Notes: generated from the letters alone by a model not told the origin. A stretch of DNA of 64,000 nt from Isoetes taiwanensis (GCA_021234155.1 JAJEKV010000010.1:7290871-7354870), one strand, 5' to 3'. Shown: positions 34,985-48,000, counted from the stretch's first letter. A program made the numbers and translations.

Positions 34985-37900
34985 ATGCACTGTCGTAACT
35001 TAATGAAGAGGACAATGGGGGCAATGAAAGACAAGGCTAGGATATGCTTGGCCAAGCTATCCAATTCAAGTGCTGCAGCGGTTGCAGTGCTAGTTTTAAA
35101 AGCAACCAGCCACCAAGAAGCTGTCTTGGATCAGAAACATGTAGATCAAATATGCTGCTCGATCTCTGTATCTCAATCTTCTTCTGCTGCATGCGCTCGA
35201 GCTCTCGTCGACCGCATCTCACACACCGGAAACTATAATGTGGCCCTCAAGGTCCTCATATTAGTCCTTAACACCCTGCTCCTTGGGTTTTTATGGCTAA
35301 AACAGTCATAATCCCCTAGGGCGTTATCACAACGACTCATAATGCCCTAGGGCATTATCACGAAGGCTCATAACACCCTCGGAGCAGGGTGTTAAGGAAG
35401 ATAACGCCCTGGCCCTCGGGCGTTAATGGGAATAAAATTCTCGGGCAATATGGCCATCACTACAACCCCAACATTTGGTCCACAGCTGAAAACAACAGTA
35501 AAAACACAATACGGGTTGTTTTTTTGAAGGTTTGAAAAAAACCTACATGTAGTTATACGGACGTGTGGTTTTTCAAGGATATGCTGTAGTTTTTCTTAAG
35601 GAGCCATGGTTTTTTTTTTTAAGAATGTGTGGTTTCTTAAGCAGGCATAGTTTCTTTTTTAAGGATGTATAGTTTTCTCAGGCTGTATGGTTTTTTGAAG
35701 GGATGTTTTTTGTAGGGTGTTGTTTTTTAAGGTATTATTTTCTTGAGGTGTGGTTTTTTATGGTTTTCTAAGAATCCATGTATGATCAAGTTGTCCACAT
35801 GCCATTACTGCCACAAAATGGCAACATACAAGAGCTATATGCATGCTTGACACACTTCACTAGAATTTGACTTCATACATGTGTGTGTGAGAGTTTGTAG
35901 AGCGTGAAACTTGAAGACATCCATCACTTGGCAACTTGTAGTGAAGAACCAAAAGATGGACACTGGTTTGGCATCATATAGGCATTTCTTGAAGAATATT
36001 TGATCACAAGCATCTTGAACACTTGAAGTCAAAGGTTGAAGACCCCAAAGTTAAAGTTTGAAAGATCACTCGAATTTCAATGGTACTTTGCATGAGCCAT
36101 GATGTTAGTTCTTAAGGTATGATTTGCTATTTCCCAAGGCTTTACTACTATTCCACCAAAAAAAATCATCTCTTTATACATCATTTTCTCTCCTATCATA
36201 TGTCATTGCCATTTGTCGAGATCAAAGTTAGCCAAAGTCAACATGCCAAGGTTGCTCAAACATGCCACCTACGCTCAAACATGCCAAGGTGGCTCAAACA
36301 TGCCACGCGGGCTCTAAAATGCCACCTATCAAACATGCCAAGGTGGCTCAAACATGCTAAGTTGGCTCAAACATGCCACGCATGCTCCAACATGCCACTT
36401 AGGCTCAAACATGCCAAGGTGGCTCAAACGTGGCACCTAGGCTCCAACATGCCAAGATGGCTCAAAATGCCATCACGAGCTCCAAGATGCCCTTTGCCTC
36501 CAACATGCCAAGGTGGCTCAAACATGCCGCGCAGGCTCCAACATGCCAAGGTGGCAAAAACATGCCACGTGGGCTCCAACATGCCAACTAGGCTCCATCA
36601 TCCCAAGGTGGCTCAAACATGCCACCTAGGCTCCAACATGCCGCGGTGGCTCCAAGGGCTCCAACATGCCACCTAGGCTTAAACATGCCAAGGTGGCTCA
36701 AACATGCCATGTGCGCTCCAAGATGCCACCTAGGCTCCAACATGCCACCTAGGATCAAACATGCCAAGGTGGCACAAACATGCCAAGATGGCTCAAACAT
36801 GCCACCTAGGATCAAACATGGAAGGTGGCTCAAACATGCCAAGTTGGTTCAAGCATGCCATGCAGGGCTCCAACGTCCCCACCTAGGCTCCAACATGCCA
36901 AGGTGGCTCAAGCATGCCACACAGGGCTCCAACATGCCACCTACGCTCCAACATGCCAAGGTGGCTCAAACATGCCACCTCGGCTCCAACATGGCTCAAA
37001 CATGCCACACGCGCTCCAATATGCCACCTAGGCTCCAACATGCCCCCTAGGACCAAACATGCCAAGGTGGCCCAAACATGCCAAGGTGGCTCAAATATGC
37101 CACGCGGGCTCCAACATGCCAAGGTGGCTCTAGCATGCTCAAACATGCCACTAGGCTCCAACATGCCACCTAGGATCAAACATGCCAAGGTGGCTCAAAC
37201 ATGCCACCTCGGCTCCAACATGCCAAGGTGGCTCAAACATGCCACATGCGCTCCAACATGCAATGGCACACACAAGGTGACATGGCAATGATATGACACT
37301 AGAAATGACGAGGTGGCATAAAAAAAGAGCAAACCATTTTTTCCTTTTTTCTTTTTGAGAAAGTGACTATATGCAAAAATTATGGGAGATGACATGGCAT
37401 GAGCATTGTGAGGTGATAAAGATGAGTGACGAGGTGGAAAAGAACGTGCATAGACAATTTTGCAACTTAAAAAAAAAAAAAAAAAAACATATTTCAACAT
37501 GGTGGCATAGCATTTCTTTGGATGATATGGCATGTCACATGATGACCAAGTATTTTTATGCACTTTAAATAGAAAATGACTAGGCCAATTTTTTGAAATG
37601 GTCGTTTTTGAGTGGAATAAGTAGGTTTTTCTTAGTGCCCCAATATTCCCTTAGCAATTCCGTCATGAAACATTAAAAGTTGTCATATTTCTTGTAAAAA
37701 TCCTTAGTCATCATGTCCACATCATCCATATCTTGCCATGATGCCAAACATTGCCACATCACCCCATGAAAGACCAAGGTTGTACTTCATTCTTGGTTGG
37801 CCTTCCTTACTTGGCATGACATGTCACCTAGTTGGAGTGCCACATCATCATATTCCATGTCAACTTGAAGCGAATCTTTACTTTTTGAACCAACAGTCAT

Positions 37901-40900
37901 GGGTTTTTGTATAATGGATTCTTGGAGTCTTTCTGCTGTTTCTCTCTTGTTTGTTTTTTAATTTACGTTCCTCTTCTACTATATCTCTAGATTTGCGATC
38001 TCATTTCTATTCTATCAATTTCTCATTTTGACGATGGGAATTTCGGTTTGTTTCTCCAGCTCAGTTAGAGAGACCTGTATTGGAGGAAGCCATGTGCACT
38101 CTATCATTTTTGTGGATAGAAAACAAGCCAAACTGCTCAAACAGGCTGCACTCCATAGCACAGGATATTCGGCATGCATGAGATCCAGCCCAAGGTTGTG
38201 CTTGCTCCTGAGATGATGCAAATTTGTGAGTTCTGCGTTCCACTATATCATGCAGGATTATGTTACCCTACTTGTCAAGGCAATGAAACCTACCAACAAA
38301 AATGTGAACATCTTCTACTCCGATTCTCATGCGCCAAGAAGCTTGGGGGCTTGCCTTACAAGTGGAGAGAAAGACTGCTTCACGGTGCCAACATCGTTGC
38401 CAAATCCTTCTTCCATTGTTTTGCTAATGTACACGTCCTATATTATCCTTCAAATAATTAGTGGACGCCATGCAAAGCTTTAGGTCGACTACTGGTGGAA
38501 CCAAAGGAGGAGGTCCGGAGGTTTGTGGGAGATCATGACCGTGAGCTCACTTAACCTAATTTAATACTAACCATAATGAATGCACACTTGTCGCTCTTTT
38601 GTCCGATGGCCATATCTATCGATTAACTTGTGCAAGAATTAGGAAGAGTGGAAGGAGATCGATACATGCCCATAGAAATTGAACTTGGTGGAACCGCCTG
38701 TTGAAGATAAAAATCTGACAAAGAAGAGGATGGGAAGGGGCTTATGGGGATCTATGTTGAAGATAAAGCCACCATAGCCACAACTTTCAAAGGTCGTAAA
38801 AATAAAGCATTTTGTTCTCTGATTGCGGTGATGGCTATGGGTTATGTAGTTAACAACCTTCTAAGCATAAACCATCTCGAACCTATGCGAAATGCGACTC
38901 TCTGACTTGAATCTCTGCAAAATGCGGGAACTGTGCTTCCTGCCGAAACGGAGTAAGGAATAGGATTTTTACACTTACTACGTGTCGGAGTGTAATTCGC
39001 TCAACTGTGCATTACGTAAGGGAAAGTCCATTGCCTCCAAATATTCCCCCGAGAATATTCCCTCGGTGGCCTGCTAGACTCGGTGGCACTGCAGCTTCAC
39101 TGCTTGGGCGCCGCCTCAAGAAATTCCCTCGTGGAATTTCCTCTACTTGTAATGTTCTAGGGCCATGCATTTATCTTTTGCACGTATTTTTATGCATATT
39201 ACTCGCAAATGGGGAGCATCAATATGCGGGTCTGAGGTGTAATTTTCCCCACCCTAGATCTGGCATGTTTTTGAGAATATGCCAGGATCCAATGAACAAA
39301 AAAAATAATAATAGAATGTGCAATTTCAAATTAATCATCCCGCCCTCCCACCCAATGGGCGGGATAATTTCAAATGCGTGTATGTATTATGTTCCTGTTG
39401 GAACCCCATTCAGGCATACTCTGCATTCGAAACCCTATTCTCAGCATACTGTGCATGTCGACTCCAGCGGCCTCCTACTCCGGCCCCCTGGCGGATCCAA
39501 CTCCGGCCATTCCAGCATATCCCGAGCACTCCCGCACTTGGAGGTCCAGCGATTCCATTGTCTTTGCTTTTTATTGTTTTCTGTTATCAGATTTGAAGGA
39601 TCTAAACCTTCCCTGTTTTCTTTTGTCAGATTCGAAGGCAAATAGGGAGTATGGAGGCACCGGAATAAGGAGCATGGAGGCAAATATGGATTAAGAGGCG
39701 AAGCTGCGTCTAATGACAAGCTCTGGCAGCAAACAACGGCCATGGCAGAGCTCAAGGGATTACCTTTGGATACAGGAAGAAGATTGGGCTCCAGATTGAC
39801 AGCCTTATGGTATCTCCATGCTCTATTTTTTCTTTCTTTTTTGGAATCCTTCTTAGCTTGAAACTCACATATGTGTGTGGGATTCGATCAGTTGGTTATT
39901 GCTTTTGAAGCAAGGGCAAATGCCAGAGAGCACTTGCAATGATTTCTGATGAGAAAGAGGGATGCAAAAAAGGTATTTGCTGTATACATGTTTTGAAGGG
40001 TTTTCTTCTACACTCCTAGTGTCCGATTTGATGGCATTCAAGATTGTAATTCCAATACGCAGCCACATTGTAAAGGTATTTGATGTGCTATCAGTAATGG
40101 GACTGAGATGTCTCTGCCTCCTCTCCAACAATGCCAACAATGAAGGGTCTCACTAGCTGCTTCAAGACTACTGTGTTTCAGGTATAGCTGGTGTTCTTCT
40201 CTATTTGCAATTTGCATCTATTGTTGGTTCTTCAAATTTTGAGGACAGCAGAGAACATTCATGTTTATGTTGCAAACAGAGAACACAGAAATATTCTTGT
40301 AGGTTTCAAAATCTTCTTTTGCTTCCAAATATTCACTTATATGCTTGTTTCTGTCATTGCAGATATGGACGCCCCTTGTTTTTAAGGCATAAAGCTAATT
40401 GTAAATTGTAGATCACATTATATTGATGATTACCTTATATTGTTCTTTGCTACATATATATTTCATAATAGATTGCTCATTTTGAGCTTGTAAAGTCTGG
40501 AATCTATTATTTGTAAATAAGATGATACTTTTGAAATGAACAATATGTGATTGTATACTAAAAAATTGAAATGGGAAATGTATACTCGTTAGACAATGCA
40601 ATAATTTATTTGTTATGATTGCAGTGTAATTCTCTTTCCTCATGACAACTGAAAACATCCCCGTTAAAGTTTCTTATTATATTTGTTGTTTTGTTTAAAT
40701 CCACACATTGTTCAAAACTACACTAGAGAAAAACATGTGTTATTTTACAAAAAACAATACATGATTGCACTATAAACAATACCATGCATTGTTTTTAAGC
40801 GAATATCACATCTAAAAACCATGCGTAGTTTTTATTTTTGAGCAAAAACTATACATAAAATTTACAAGTTGTTTTCCTTAAAAACCACATGAAAACAACA

Positions 40901-42030
40901 CATAAAAATTACGGGTTGTTTTTGTCTAAAAACCACGCATGAAAACCACACGTTTTTTGTGTTTAAAAAAGTACACTAAAAAACTACGTGTTGTTTCTAG
41001 CATTTTCGGAACATTACTATGGGTGGCTTTTAAGTGTTGTTTTTTTGCAAAAAAGACAGTAAAAAACTACACGTAGAGCAGATTTTGGGGTTAGTGTGCA
41101 TGGCCAATTAATTTTTGCTCCTCAGTCACCGTTTCTTATTATGCATGTCCAACTTTAGAGATAATATTTGCTCTAATTCTCAAGATTTAACTGATTTTCT
41201 CATTTCTTATGCCTTGTACATTGATGAGCGCCTAGATTCTTTCCAATATTCTTCAGCAGGCACTGCAGATAGAGTCTATGGCAGATTCAGATTCCTTGAA
41301 TATGACCTCTATGAGAGGTTTGAGACACTTCATGATCAGATTGATAGATTTGAGGCACTGGAGCAAAAGATAGGGCAGTTTAAGGGAGGTAAGTTGCCTG
41401 AAGAATTAGCGATACATGCAAGAAACATGGCGGGCATTCTGCTGCAGAATATACCCTTCATGTTACATCTGCTGGAAAGGGTACTAGCATGTAGGCCTGG
41501 TAGAGGCGCAAGGCAGAATTATCTTGTGAAATCTGCTTTGATTCATATTCTGACCGAGAGCTTCCAGTTTTATTTGTACACTGCAAGAGGGGATGCAAAT
41601 TCTGCTTCGGAGATTCCAGGCCCTGAATCGCCATGACAAGACCAAAGTTTTCAATATTTATAAAAAATTTGCTTTCCAAGCATCACATTTTGAGTCCCTC
41701 TATAAGCTTTGCAAGGATCTCAGCCTTTGCAACCCGTCTAGGTACCCGGTTGTTGTCCACGTGTCGGATGATGAGCTGCAGAAATTATACAATCAGATGC
41801 AGCAATCAATGGACAAGATTTCATGGGCTGGTTCAGCACATTTCAATTTTCGGTCTTGTTTGTTTGGGGACAGTGATTTCTTTTCCTCACCAGGATCAAG
41901 GATAAACGAGGGCTTACCATGGGAGGCAGCTTTGATGGAAGAAGCTGCAAGATTATCGGCGGCTTCGCAAAAAGCCTTCCAGTTGGGCTTTGATGTGGAA
42001 GGGAAAAGAAGAATAAGTGGGTTGACGTAG
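34985..42030 (+). CDS. ANTH-domain clathrin-assembly protein (AP180-like) with a very large intron
   Basis: ANTH proteins bind phosphoinositides and clathrin and help form endocytic vesicles. The 5' exon (34985 to about 35285) reads KRTMGAMKDKARICLAKL, LVLKATSHQEAVLDQKHV and ALKVLILVL, the N-terminal ANTH helices. The second exon starts after CTCCTCAG at 41126 and reads LLCMSNFRDN, ISYALYIDERLDSF, LVKSALIHILTESF. After a one-base frame change in a GGGG run (about 41588) it continues RRFQALNRHDKTKVFNIYKK and SLYKLCKDLSL to a stop near 42030. About 15-20 residues between the exons are not found and may lie on an undetected small exon. The intron, nearly 6 kb, holds palindromes, a 1-kb minisatellite and AT-rich repeats. 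Domain identity is firm; integrity is doubtful. Confidence 0.8.
35266..35430. repeat. Nested palindromes within the ANTH gene
   Basis: CCTTAACACCCTGCTCC (35266) pairs with GGAGCAGGGTGTTAAGG about 100 bases later. Between the arms lies the perfect 20-base palindrome ATAATGCCCTAGGGCATTAT (about 35339), and three variants of CATAA(T/C)(G/C)CCCTAGGGC... repeat at about 32-base spacing. Two more GCCCT/CGGGCG motifs follow. It looks like a small foldback element or local hairpin expansion at the end of exon 1. Confidence 0.7.
35500..35770. repeat. AT-rich GGTTTTTT repeat
   Basis: Recurring GGTTTTTT, GTAGTTTTT and AAGGATG phrases, similar to 24450-25300 and 40690-41085. Intronic. No coding content. 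Confidence 0.5.
36235..37262. repeat. About 1-kb minisatellite, 18-20 bp unit
   Basis: Around fifty tandem copies of a unit such as CAAACATGCCAAGGTGGCT, alternating with the variant CAACATGCCACCTAGGCTC. The two variants interleave irregularly, giving short higher-order patterns. ORFs on either strand here (up to 185 codons) are repeat translations with no domain. It lies in the ANTH intron. Confidence 0.95.
37300..41085. other. Rest of the ANTH intron: AT-rich DNA with possible gene remnants
   Basis: A region at about 38000-38480 shows protein-like text in two plus-strand frames (RKQAKLLKQAALHSTGYSA; ALPKVVLAPEMM-like and NVNIFYSDSHAPRSLGA), suggesting a decayed gene fragment I cannot name. 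A small piece at about 39660-39800 (AELKGLPLDTGRRLGS) also looks coding. At 40690-41085 the AT-rich AAACCACACG/GTTGTTTTT family recurs. None is called as a gene. Confidence 0.3.
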
Positions 42031-42034
42031 TTGG

Positions 42035-44640
42035 AATTGTACAATTGGGTAAGTGAGATCGATCCCATGCTTTTGCAATTCATCTTTGGAGCCTATTCAT
42101 GTTCACAAGTGGAAGTTTACCATTATTGACTCCACATTTGAAGTTAGATATATCGTTCCCTTAGATCTCGTCCTTGAGCCATCAATTTCTTATAAACTAG
42201 TTATGGTCTCCAGCCTTGCTGGGCATAATTTGGAACTTGCAAATGTTGGGGTGCCTATAACATTTAAGTGGAATTGCTTCTTGGTGGTATTAGGCATGTT
42301 ATTGTTGATTCTTCTATATACTCATTTGCAATTGGTTTTGATCTTTTCCATTTCTCTTCTGAATAGTCTAAAGAGTTTAGATGTGAGAGGAGGAGGAGGA
42401 TGCTTTCTTTGTTTTGTATTATTTCCTTTGATCAAATGTCTTAATATCTTCTGTGCATAGCATTTGAACATAAGAGTAATATTTTTCAATAAGAATACCT
42501 TTCAATGTGAGATCTCAGCAATAATTGGATAATTCCTTATAATATGGTAAACAGCAAGGTGGAAAACTTAAATAATAAGGTGGCCTTTGTCATTCAGGAT
42601 TCAGAGATCGAAATTGGAAGCATGTGATAGATGTTGTCTGCATAGGTTGAATGTTTAGAAACATGTAGAAATTAGAAATACATTTAGCATATAGATAAAC
42701 CAATTTTAATATTGTTGTAATGTCCATAAAAGAGTTATTATTTCTTTTTAACTTACAATCTGCAGTTGATTTCCATTTTCCGTAAAATGCCAGCATTACT
42801 ACTTCCAAACCTCGTATTAGTAATTTAACAAATGATGAATCAAGCCTACTTTAGTATTAGTCATTTAACAAATGATGAATCAAGCCTACTTTAGTGATTG
42901 CTTAGGAGCACTATTTTGGAATATTGGCAAAGTGCACACATACTATGTAGCTCTATGAGCGAACTCTTCAGTTTTGTGCGTTGCTGGGCATCATGTGGGA
43001 ACCTGTAAATGTTGGGAACATGTACGATCTGTAAATATTGGGGGTTTGTAAATATTGGTGGGCATTCCAATTTATAATATCCGAGGAAGGGACAAAGTTG
43101 GCGCTATCTATATAGAATGTCTTAGAACTTGTTTATTTGTGATGCTATCTATATTGAATGTCTTCAATGGAAATATCTTAGAATGTTATTCAATTGTGAT
43201 GCTACCTTTATAGAATATCTTAGCCATTGAATGTGTCTTTGTGTTGTGTACAATTGAGTGGCATATGATCCTCTTTCTGTTATCACACTATAGATCCTAA
43301 TCGTTAGATGGAATGAGATGGGATTGAAAGCCAAGTTTGGCATTCAATTCAATTGCTCTATCATAAATAAAGGGTTTTGTTGTCCATTTAAGCCATTGAA
43401 TTTTTCCTTGCTTATGAACAATCAAGCGGCTGATGATGCTCCTTTTCTCTTTGCTTTTGCTTTCTTATTGCAATTTCATACTACAGGTCTATGTTTGTAA
43501 TTTGTAAGTGTTTGTAATTTGTATGATGATTCCTTGATTTCTATAATTAAGCTGTAATTTCTTCTTTGCCCTCCCTGCAGAATTGCAATCCGTGGACCAT
43601 GTCCAACATTGCATTCCTTTTTGCACTTCAAGAACAGGTTGCAGCGAAGAGGTTGCATGGAAGGTAAGTTGTTGAAAACCAAAAACAACAGAACCAAAAA
43701 CAACTAACCCGAATAAGAAACCAACTTGCATTAATGATGTAGACTATTAGACTATACACATACAATAGATGGAAAAAGAATAACATTTAATTGCTCTGGC
43801 ACCATCTCTTCAAACCCAAACAAAAGCTTCAAAATTACCTCTTTTTAAACTTCTTGCTTTGTACTCAAACTTTGTGTTGCTTATGTTGGGAAAGGATTGG
43901 TCCTCAATGTACATATCTACTTAAATGGTACACCTGAACTTATTCTCTAGCTGGAACTTATTCTTCTGCATTCTCACAAATCCTATAAAGTATTACTTGA
44001 TTACTTAGAGAGAGGCAGCAAAGCTAGTTTTCATAATTCTGCACTATCAACTTATGCATCTTCTAAAAGTGTAAATTATCTTGCAGCTTTAAGGGTAATT
44101 GTTTAAAAGGATGACATTTAGTTATCTCTGGCACCATCCCTTTAGCCGAGAAAATAGGATAATAACATATGTAGCTCCAAATTTACCTTGCTTACATTGA
44201 GACATAATTGGCCTGGGATCCACTTACGGGAAGTGTCCTTGTTTCCTTAACTCTGGTAAAAGAGGAAGAAAAGATTTAAAGCAAAAAACAGAAATGGTTA
44301 AAATAGGTATGGTTAAATGGCAAAGCTAAACTTAATTCTCTAGCTGGAACTAATCGCTATTACAAAATCTTGCAAGCTACTACTTGAAACTCGAAATGAA
44401 CCTTCCTACCTTGTTTATAGTAATGCTCAAAGCAATAAACCTTCCTAACTTATCTACAATCAATAAAATCAAGCACTACAGAGAGTGTGTAAAGAGTGTA
44501 CCTGTAAACAAAAGCATAAACAAAAGCAGCATGCCATTGCCATTTGACTTTTCTCAATTCAAAGAATTAAAAAACATGACTTCTCAAAAAAAGAGATTCC
44601 AAGTAGGTTATATTGGTTTTCCAATCAACTGAGGAGGAGA
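42035..44640. other. Intergenic stretch with short tandem repeats
   Basis: No recognised gene. A 40-base direct duplication containing TTTAACAAATGATGAATCAA lies at about 42825-42895. Diverged copies of GTGATGCTATCTATATTGAA recur between 43100 and 43230. The phrase CTGTAAATATTGGGGG with variants repeats near 43030-43060. Confidence 0.4.
42825..42896. repeat. 40-base direct tandem duplication
   Basis: AATTTAACAAATGATGAATC through AAGCCTACTTTAGT occurs twice in tandem with one or two differences. Confidence 0.9.
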
Positions 44641-45080
44641 CAGAGAGATAGAATAAATCTCAACATGATCAAATGCAATAATCATTTAAGCGGTAACGGA
44701 ATGACATCATATGCAGCTCTGTTCCTAAGTCTATTCCTGTAAACATGACAAAGCCAAGAGAAAAATGAAATGGAATACCAAGAGTACCATTATTCCTGTT
44801 CTTTATTAGATTGCTCAAGCAACAGAGAAGTTGCAGAAAAGCCCACCTGAGCAACAAAAGGCTGCAATCAGCACCTGAGCACCATGGAGTGAATACCCGG
44901 GTTCTACTCAGCATCTGTTGGAACATGATTCTGAGTTTAGCATTTGAAAATCAATTTTATCCTGCAGCATCTAAAAAATAAAGATGATCAGAGTTCAGTG
45001 CTAATGGCAGAATGCAAAAATATAATTATATAAGTTGATTAATGATAGCAAGAATATCATGGACATGGTTCTTGATGTAC

Positions 45081-45995
45081 CTCTATCTGTACCATGTCAC
45101 CCAGAGTGGTATTTCTTAATGTAGAGTGGTATTTCTGAATGAAGTCTGAACCATCTGTATTTGTTGATGAAGTCTGGAGCATCTGCCAACACAATTGAAA
45201 TTTCCTGACTATTCAAGAAAACAAAGGTTGACATTCTGTCATGGGTAGCTAGCACATGCACCTAGAACATGCACATAGAAGAATATACAACTTCACATAT
45301 TTTAAATTTGATGCCTATACAACAACAGTAACTCTGAAATTATCAACCAACTGGACAGAAATAAGAACCAAAAGTTAGAATACCTTTGCATTTGATTGTC
45401 ATATTGGTCCATAGCAACCCTGCAAAAACCTTTGTAATATGCAGCACAGGTTGGATCTGCATAAAGGGGCAGTGCAAAGGTATCCATCACCTGACCATTC
45501 TAGTGTTAATGTAAACCTCTAAAATAAAATATGCTAAAAATAAAAAATACGAAGGAATATAATGTTAGAAAGAAAACTCAATGAAGTGGCACTAAACATG
45601 ATCCCATTTTTTGGTAAACTGACCATTTCTCGGCATTGTGACTTAGCATCCGCTTGACACTTTAGCCCAATTTTACTCTTTCTACAAATTTACAAAAAGA
45701 GAACTTTTCAAGCTGTGGTTTAAAACAACAAATATAGTACCTTCCAGTTTCAGTATCCTTAAGATTCAAAAGATGAGCAATACTGGCAAGGGTTTGAGCT
45801 GTTGTAATTCCGTTTTAAGATAAGACCACGAACTCTGGCAGCTATAAAGGTTGTGTCAATACATTTGTTCTAGAAACTAAAAAAATAGCTTTCAAGGTAA
45901 TGGCAGAAGTCTTTTTAAAACCTACATTTGCAAAATCCACATACCTTGAAGGCAAAATTCTGCTGCCGCATATCAGAAGCCACGGTACCAGCCAT
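45081..45995 (-). CDS. Unrecognised multi-exon gene
   Basis: Four minus-strand segments with good splice borders look like exons of one gene. Exon 45995-45945 reads MAGTVASDMRQQNFAFK, then GTATG. Exon 45841-45741 reads ARVRGLIL, then GITTAQTLASIAHLLNLK with a one-base frame change between. Exon 45490-45384 reads VMDTFALPLYADPTCAAYY and GFCRVAMDQYDNQMQR. Exon 45182-45081 reads MLQTSSTNTDGSDFIQKYHS and TLRNTTLGDMVQIE; a 21-base internal repeat (AGAAATACCACTCT twice) lies here. The text is clearly protein-like, but I cannot name the family. Phase between the third and fourth exons does not match, so an exon may be missing. It may continue toward 44.7 kb. Confidence 0.45.
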
Positions 45996-46399
45996 TTGAG
46001 TTCGGTTCTGGGATGTGATGGCCAAGCTGTGAGGGTGAGCCACGGACTGGGAATGTATTCAAACTCTGGCATATCCTTTCCTTCTCTGCTGCTTCGAAGA
46101 CTGATGTAAGCCATGTTTTTACTTCCTGCACCAAAGGGAGCATCAAAGGAGGTCTGGCAGCATCAAAACCTGAAACGTTCATTGAAGGTGCACGCCGAAC
46201 TTCCTGCGCAGCCGGATTTTCTGCGCTCTTTCCGTCTGCTAACCCTCCATTCGATCTCGAGGAAGGAGGGAAAAAGGAGAAAGGAATGGCAGATGATGCC
46301 ATGTGGCGAGGATCGTGGTCCTTTACTTGCACTAAAAACATTTGTATAATTCAATGTAGTTGGTGTAATTCAATGTAGAGTTTGGTGAGTGGGATCTCT

Positions 46400-48000
46400 T
46401 GCTTTTATGATTCATCTTTGTATGCGATTCATGCCTTCTGAAACGCTCCTAAAGCGTTACACTTGAAATCAAACAAGAGAGAATTATGGAACTCAAATAA
46501 TTAATATATTTCTTTATAAAAATTCAGTAACAAGGATTTGTAATTCATATACTTAGGTTACAACTCAAACTACATAGGAATCTATGCATGACAACTCGTG
46601 CTCCCCTTGCTCGACAGTTACGTAGCTACCAAATTAATCTGTAAGAAATAAGAAAGAAGTGGTGGGGGTTAGTCCAGGGAAGGACTAAGTAGGCAACCGT
46701 CACTTAGGTCCAAATAATCTAGAAAGAAGCACAACATCACAGCACAATTTTCATCAGTTAATATTATCCAGGGATGATCAATCCCTCGCCCGGGCTCACA
46801 CGTATATTATTCGCGACACGAATATACGTTCACATACCAATCACCTGGTATGCACGTTGCGCATCCACTCCAGCCCTCCGGCAACGACGAAGGGGTGGGT
46901 TCGTTCAAGCAGTTAAGCCACATCTTATTACCAGTCCGCTTAACTCATATCAAAACAATAAAAATATAATAAAAGAAAACACTTCGACAACTATTATTAA
47001 CAAGCAAAGAACCCTATATGGACTAACTCGGTATATGTGTGAGGAGCAATATAACATCATAAAGGTTAAAATGAAAGGTTAGGCAAAAGTTGAGTTCTCA
47101 GACGGATTCAAACTTGGGTCTCTAGAATAATGGCTTTAACCCTTAACCAACTAGACTGTGATATTCTTATAGATCAATTAGAGGAAAATTAGTTAAGAAC
47201 AACATCGAAAGGAATTAAAAGAGCATAACAGAGGCTTGCATTGCGCAGAATAGGGCCAGAATTGCAAACAAGGTCGAAACAAGCAAAGAAGGATCGGAAC
47301 ATGCCGGTTTTCATAAAACACATGCCGTCTGATGGTTTTGAATCGTGATTAACTTCTGGTTAGAGCCTGCACAGAAGAATAGGTTCTGCTGACTTGCTGG
47401 TTTTGGCAGCAATTTGGAAGCACAGAAAAATACAAGACATTTTTTTTAGGCTGGGCTCAGCAATAGACACTGGAGTTCTAAACATTGTAGCCGATACTAG
47501 ACACGATTCTTGCGTAGATAGCAAGATGGTTAGATGAGAATCAGAAGCAAAGCTAGCATCATTCCACAACTAAAACAAACAAATAAACAATGACGGCCCA
47601 AGCCATCACAGATTTCCATGAATTTTGGCTTCAGTTAACCCAACACAAAGGCTCCACGTCCACGCTTCTTAAAGCAAACTCGAATCCATTCTAAAAAGCT
47701 TGCTTTCCTTTTTATACTAGTCCATTTTCTAAGATTAGGAAATATCTTCCTATTTCAAGTCCAAATTATCTTCCCTATTCTTATCTCTGCTATTTCAATT
47801 CGGATATTCCCTCTATTTCCTTTAAATGTCTACGGTACCATGTTATAAATACCGTATTCAACTTGTTTCCCAACCATTGCTATTCTTTTCTATAATTTAT
47901 TATTCCTACCCTATGGTTAAGACTCAAAACGTTAACTTGTCCATCAACCCCCTAGGTGCGTCACACCTTCCTTCTACTATATACAAGGAATACATAAAAT
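46400..48000. other. Non-coding stretch, possibly an old retroelement
   Basis: Even, moderately AT-rich DNA without coding signal apart from short ORFs. A tRNA-like segment sits at about 47086-47160. The phrase CCCCTAGGTGCGTCACACC near 47950 and GGTAGTCC-like motifs could belong to a terminal repeat, but I found no matching pair of ends. Confidence 0.3.
47086..47160 (-). other. tRNA-like segment (pseudo-tRNA or SINE head)
   Basis: On the minus strand, TCTAGTTGGTTAAGGG resembles an RNA polymerase III A box, and AGTTTGAATCCG about 50 bases downstream resembles a B box. Spacing fits a tRNA. Stems are imperfect and no CCA-type end or clear anticodon stem is seen, so a working tRNA gene is unlikely. 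Confidence 0.3.

Noticed and set aside
36119-37291. ORFs up to 185 codons in the 36-37 kb minisatellite on both strands
   Set aside because: Repeat-unit translation (PRWLKHA-type and mirror); not a protein family.
46113-46354. ORFs around 46.1-46.35 kb as the start of the minus-strand gene at 45 kb
   Set aside because: The longest frame does not join the downstream exons; the short frame with MAGTVASDMRQQ ends at a good splice donor and fits better.
47086-47160. A functional tRNA gene
   Set aside because: A- and B-box-like motifs are present but the acceptor and anticodon stems do not pair well; kept only as tRNA-like.
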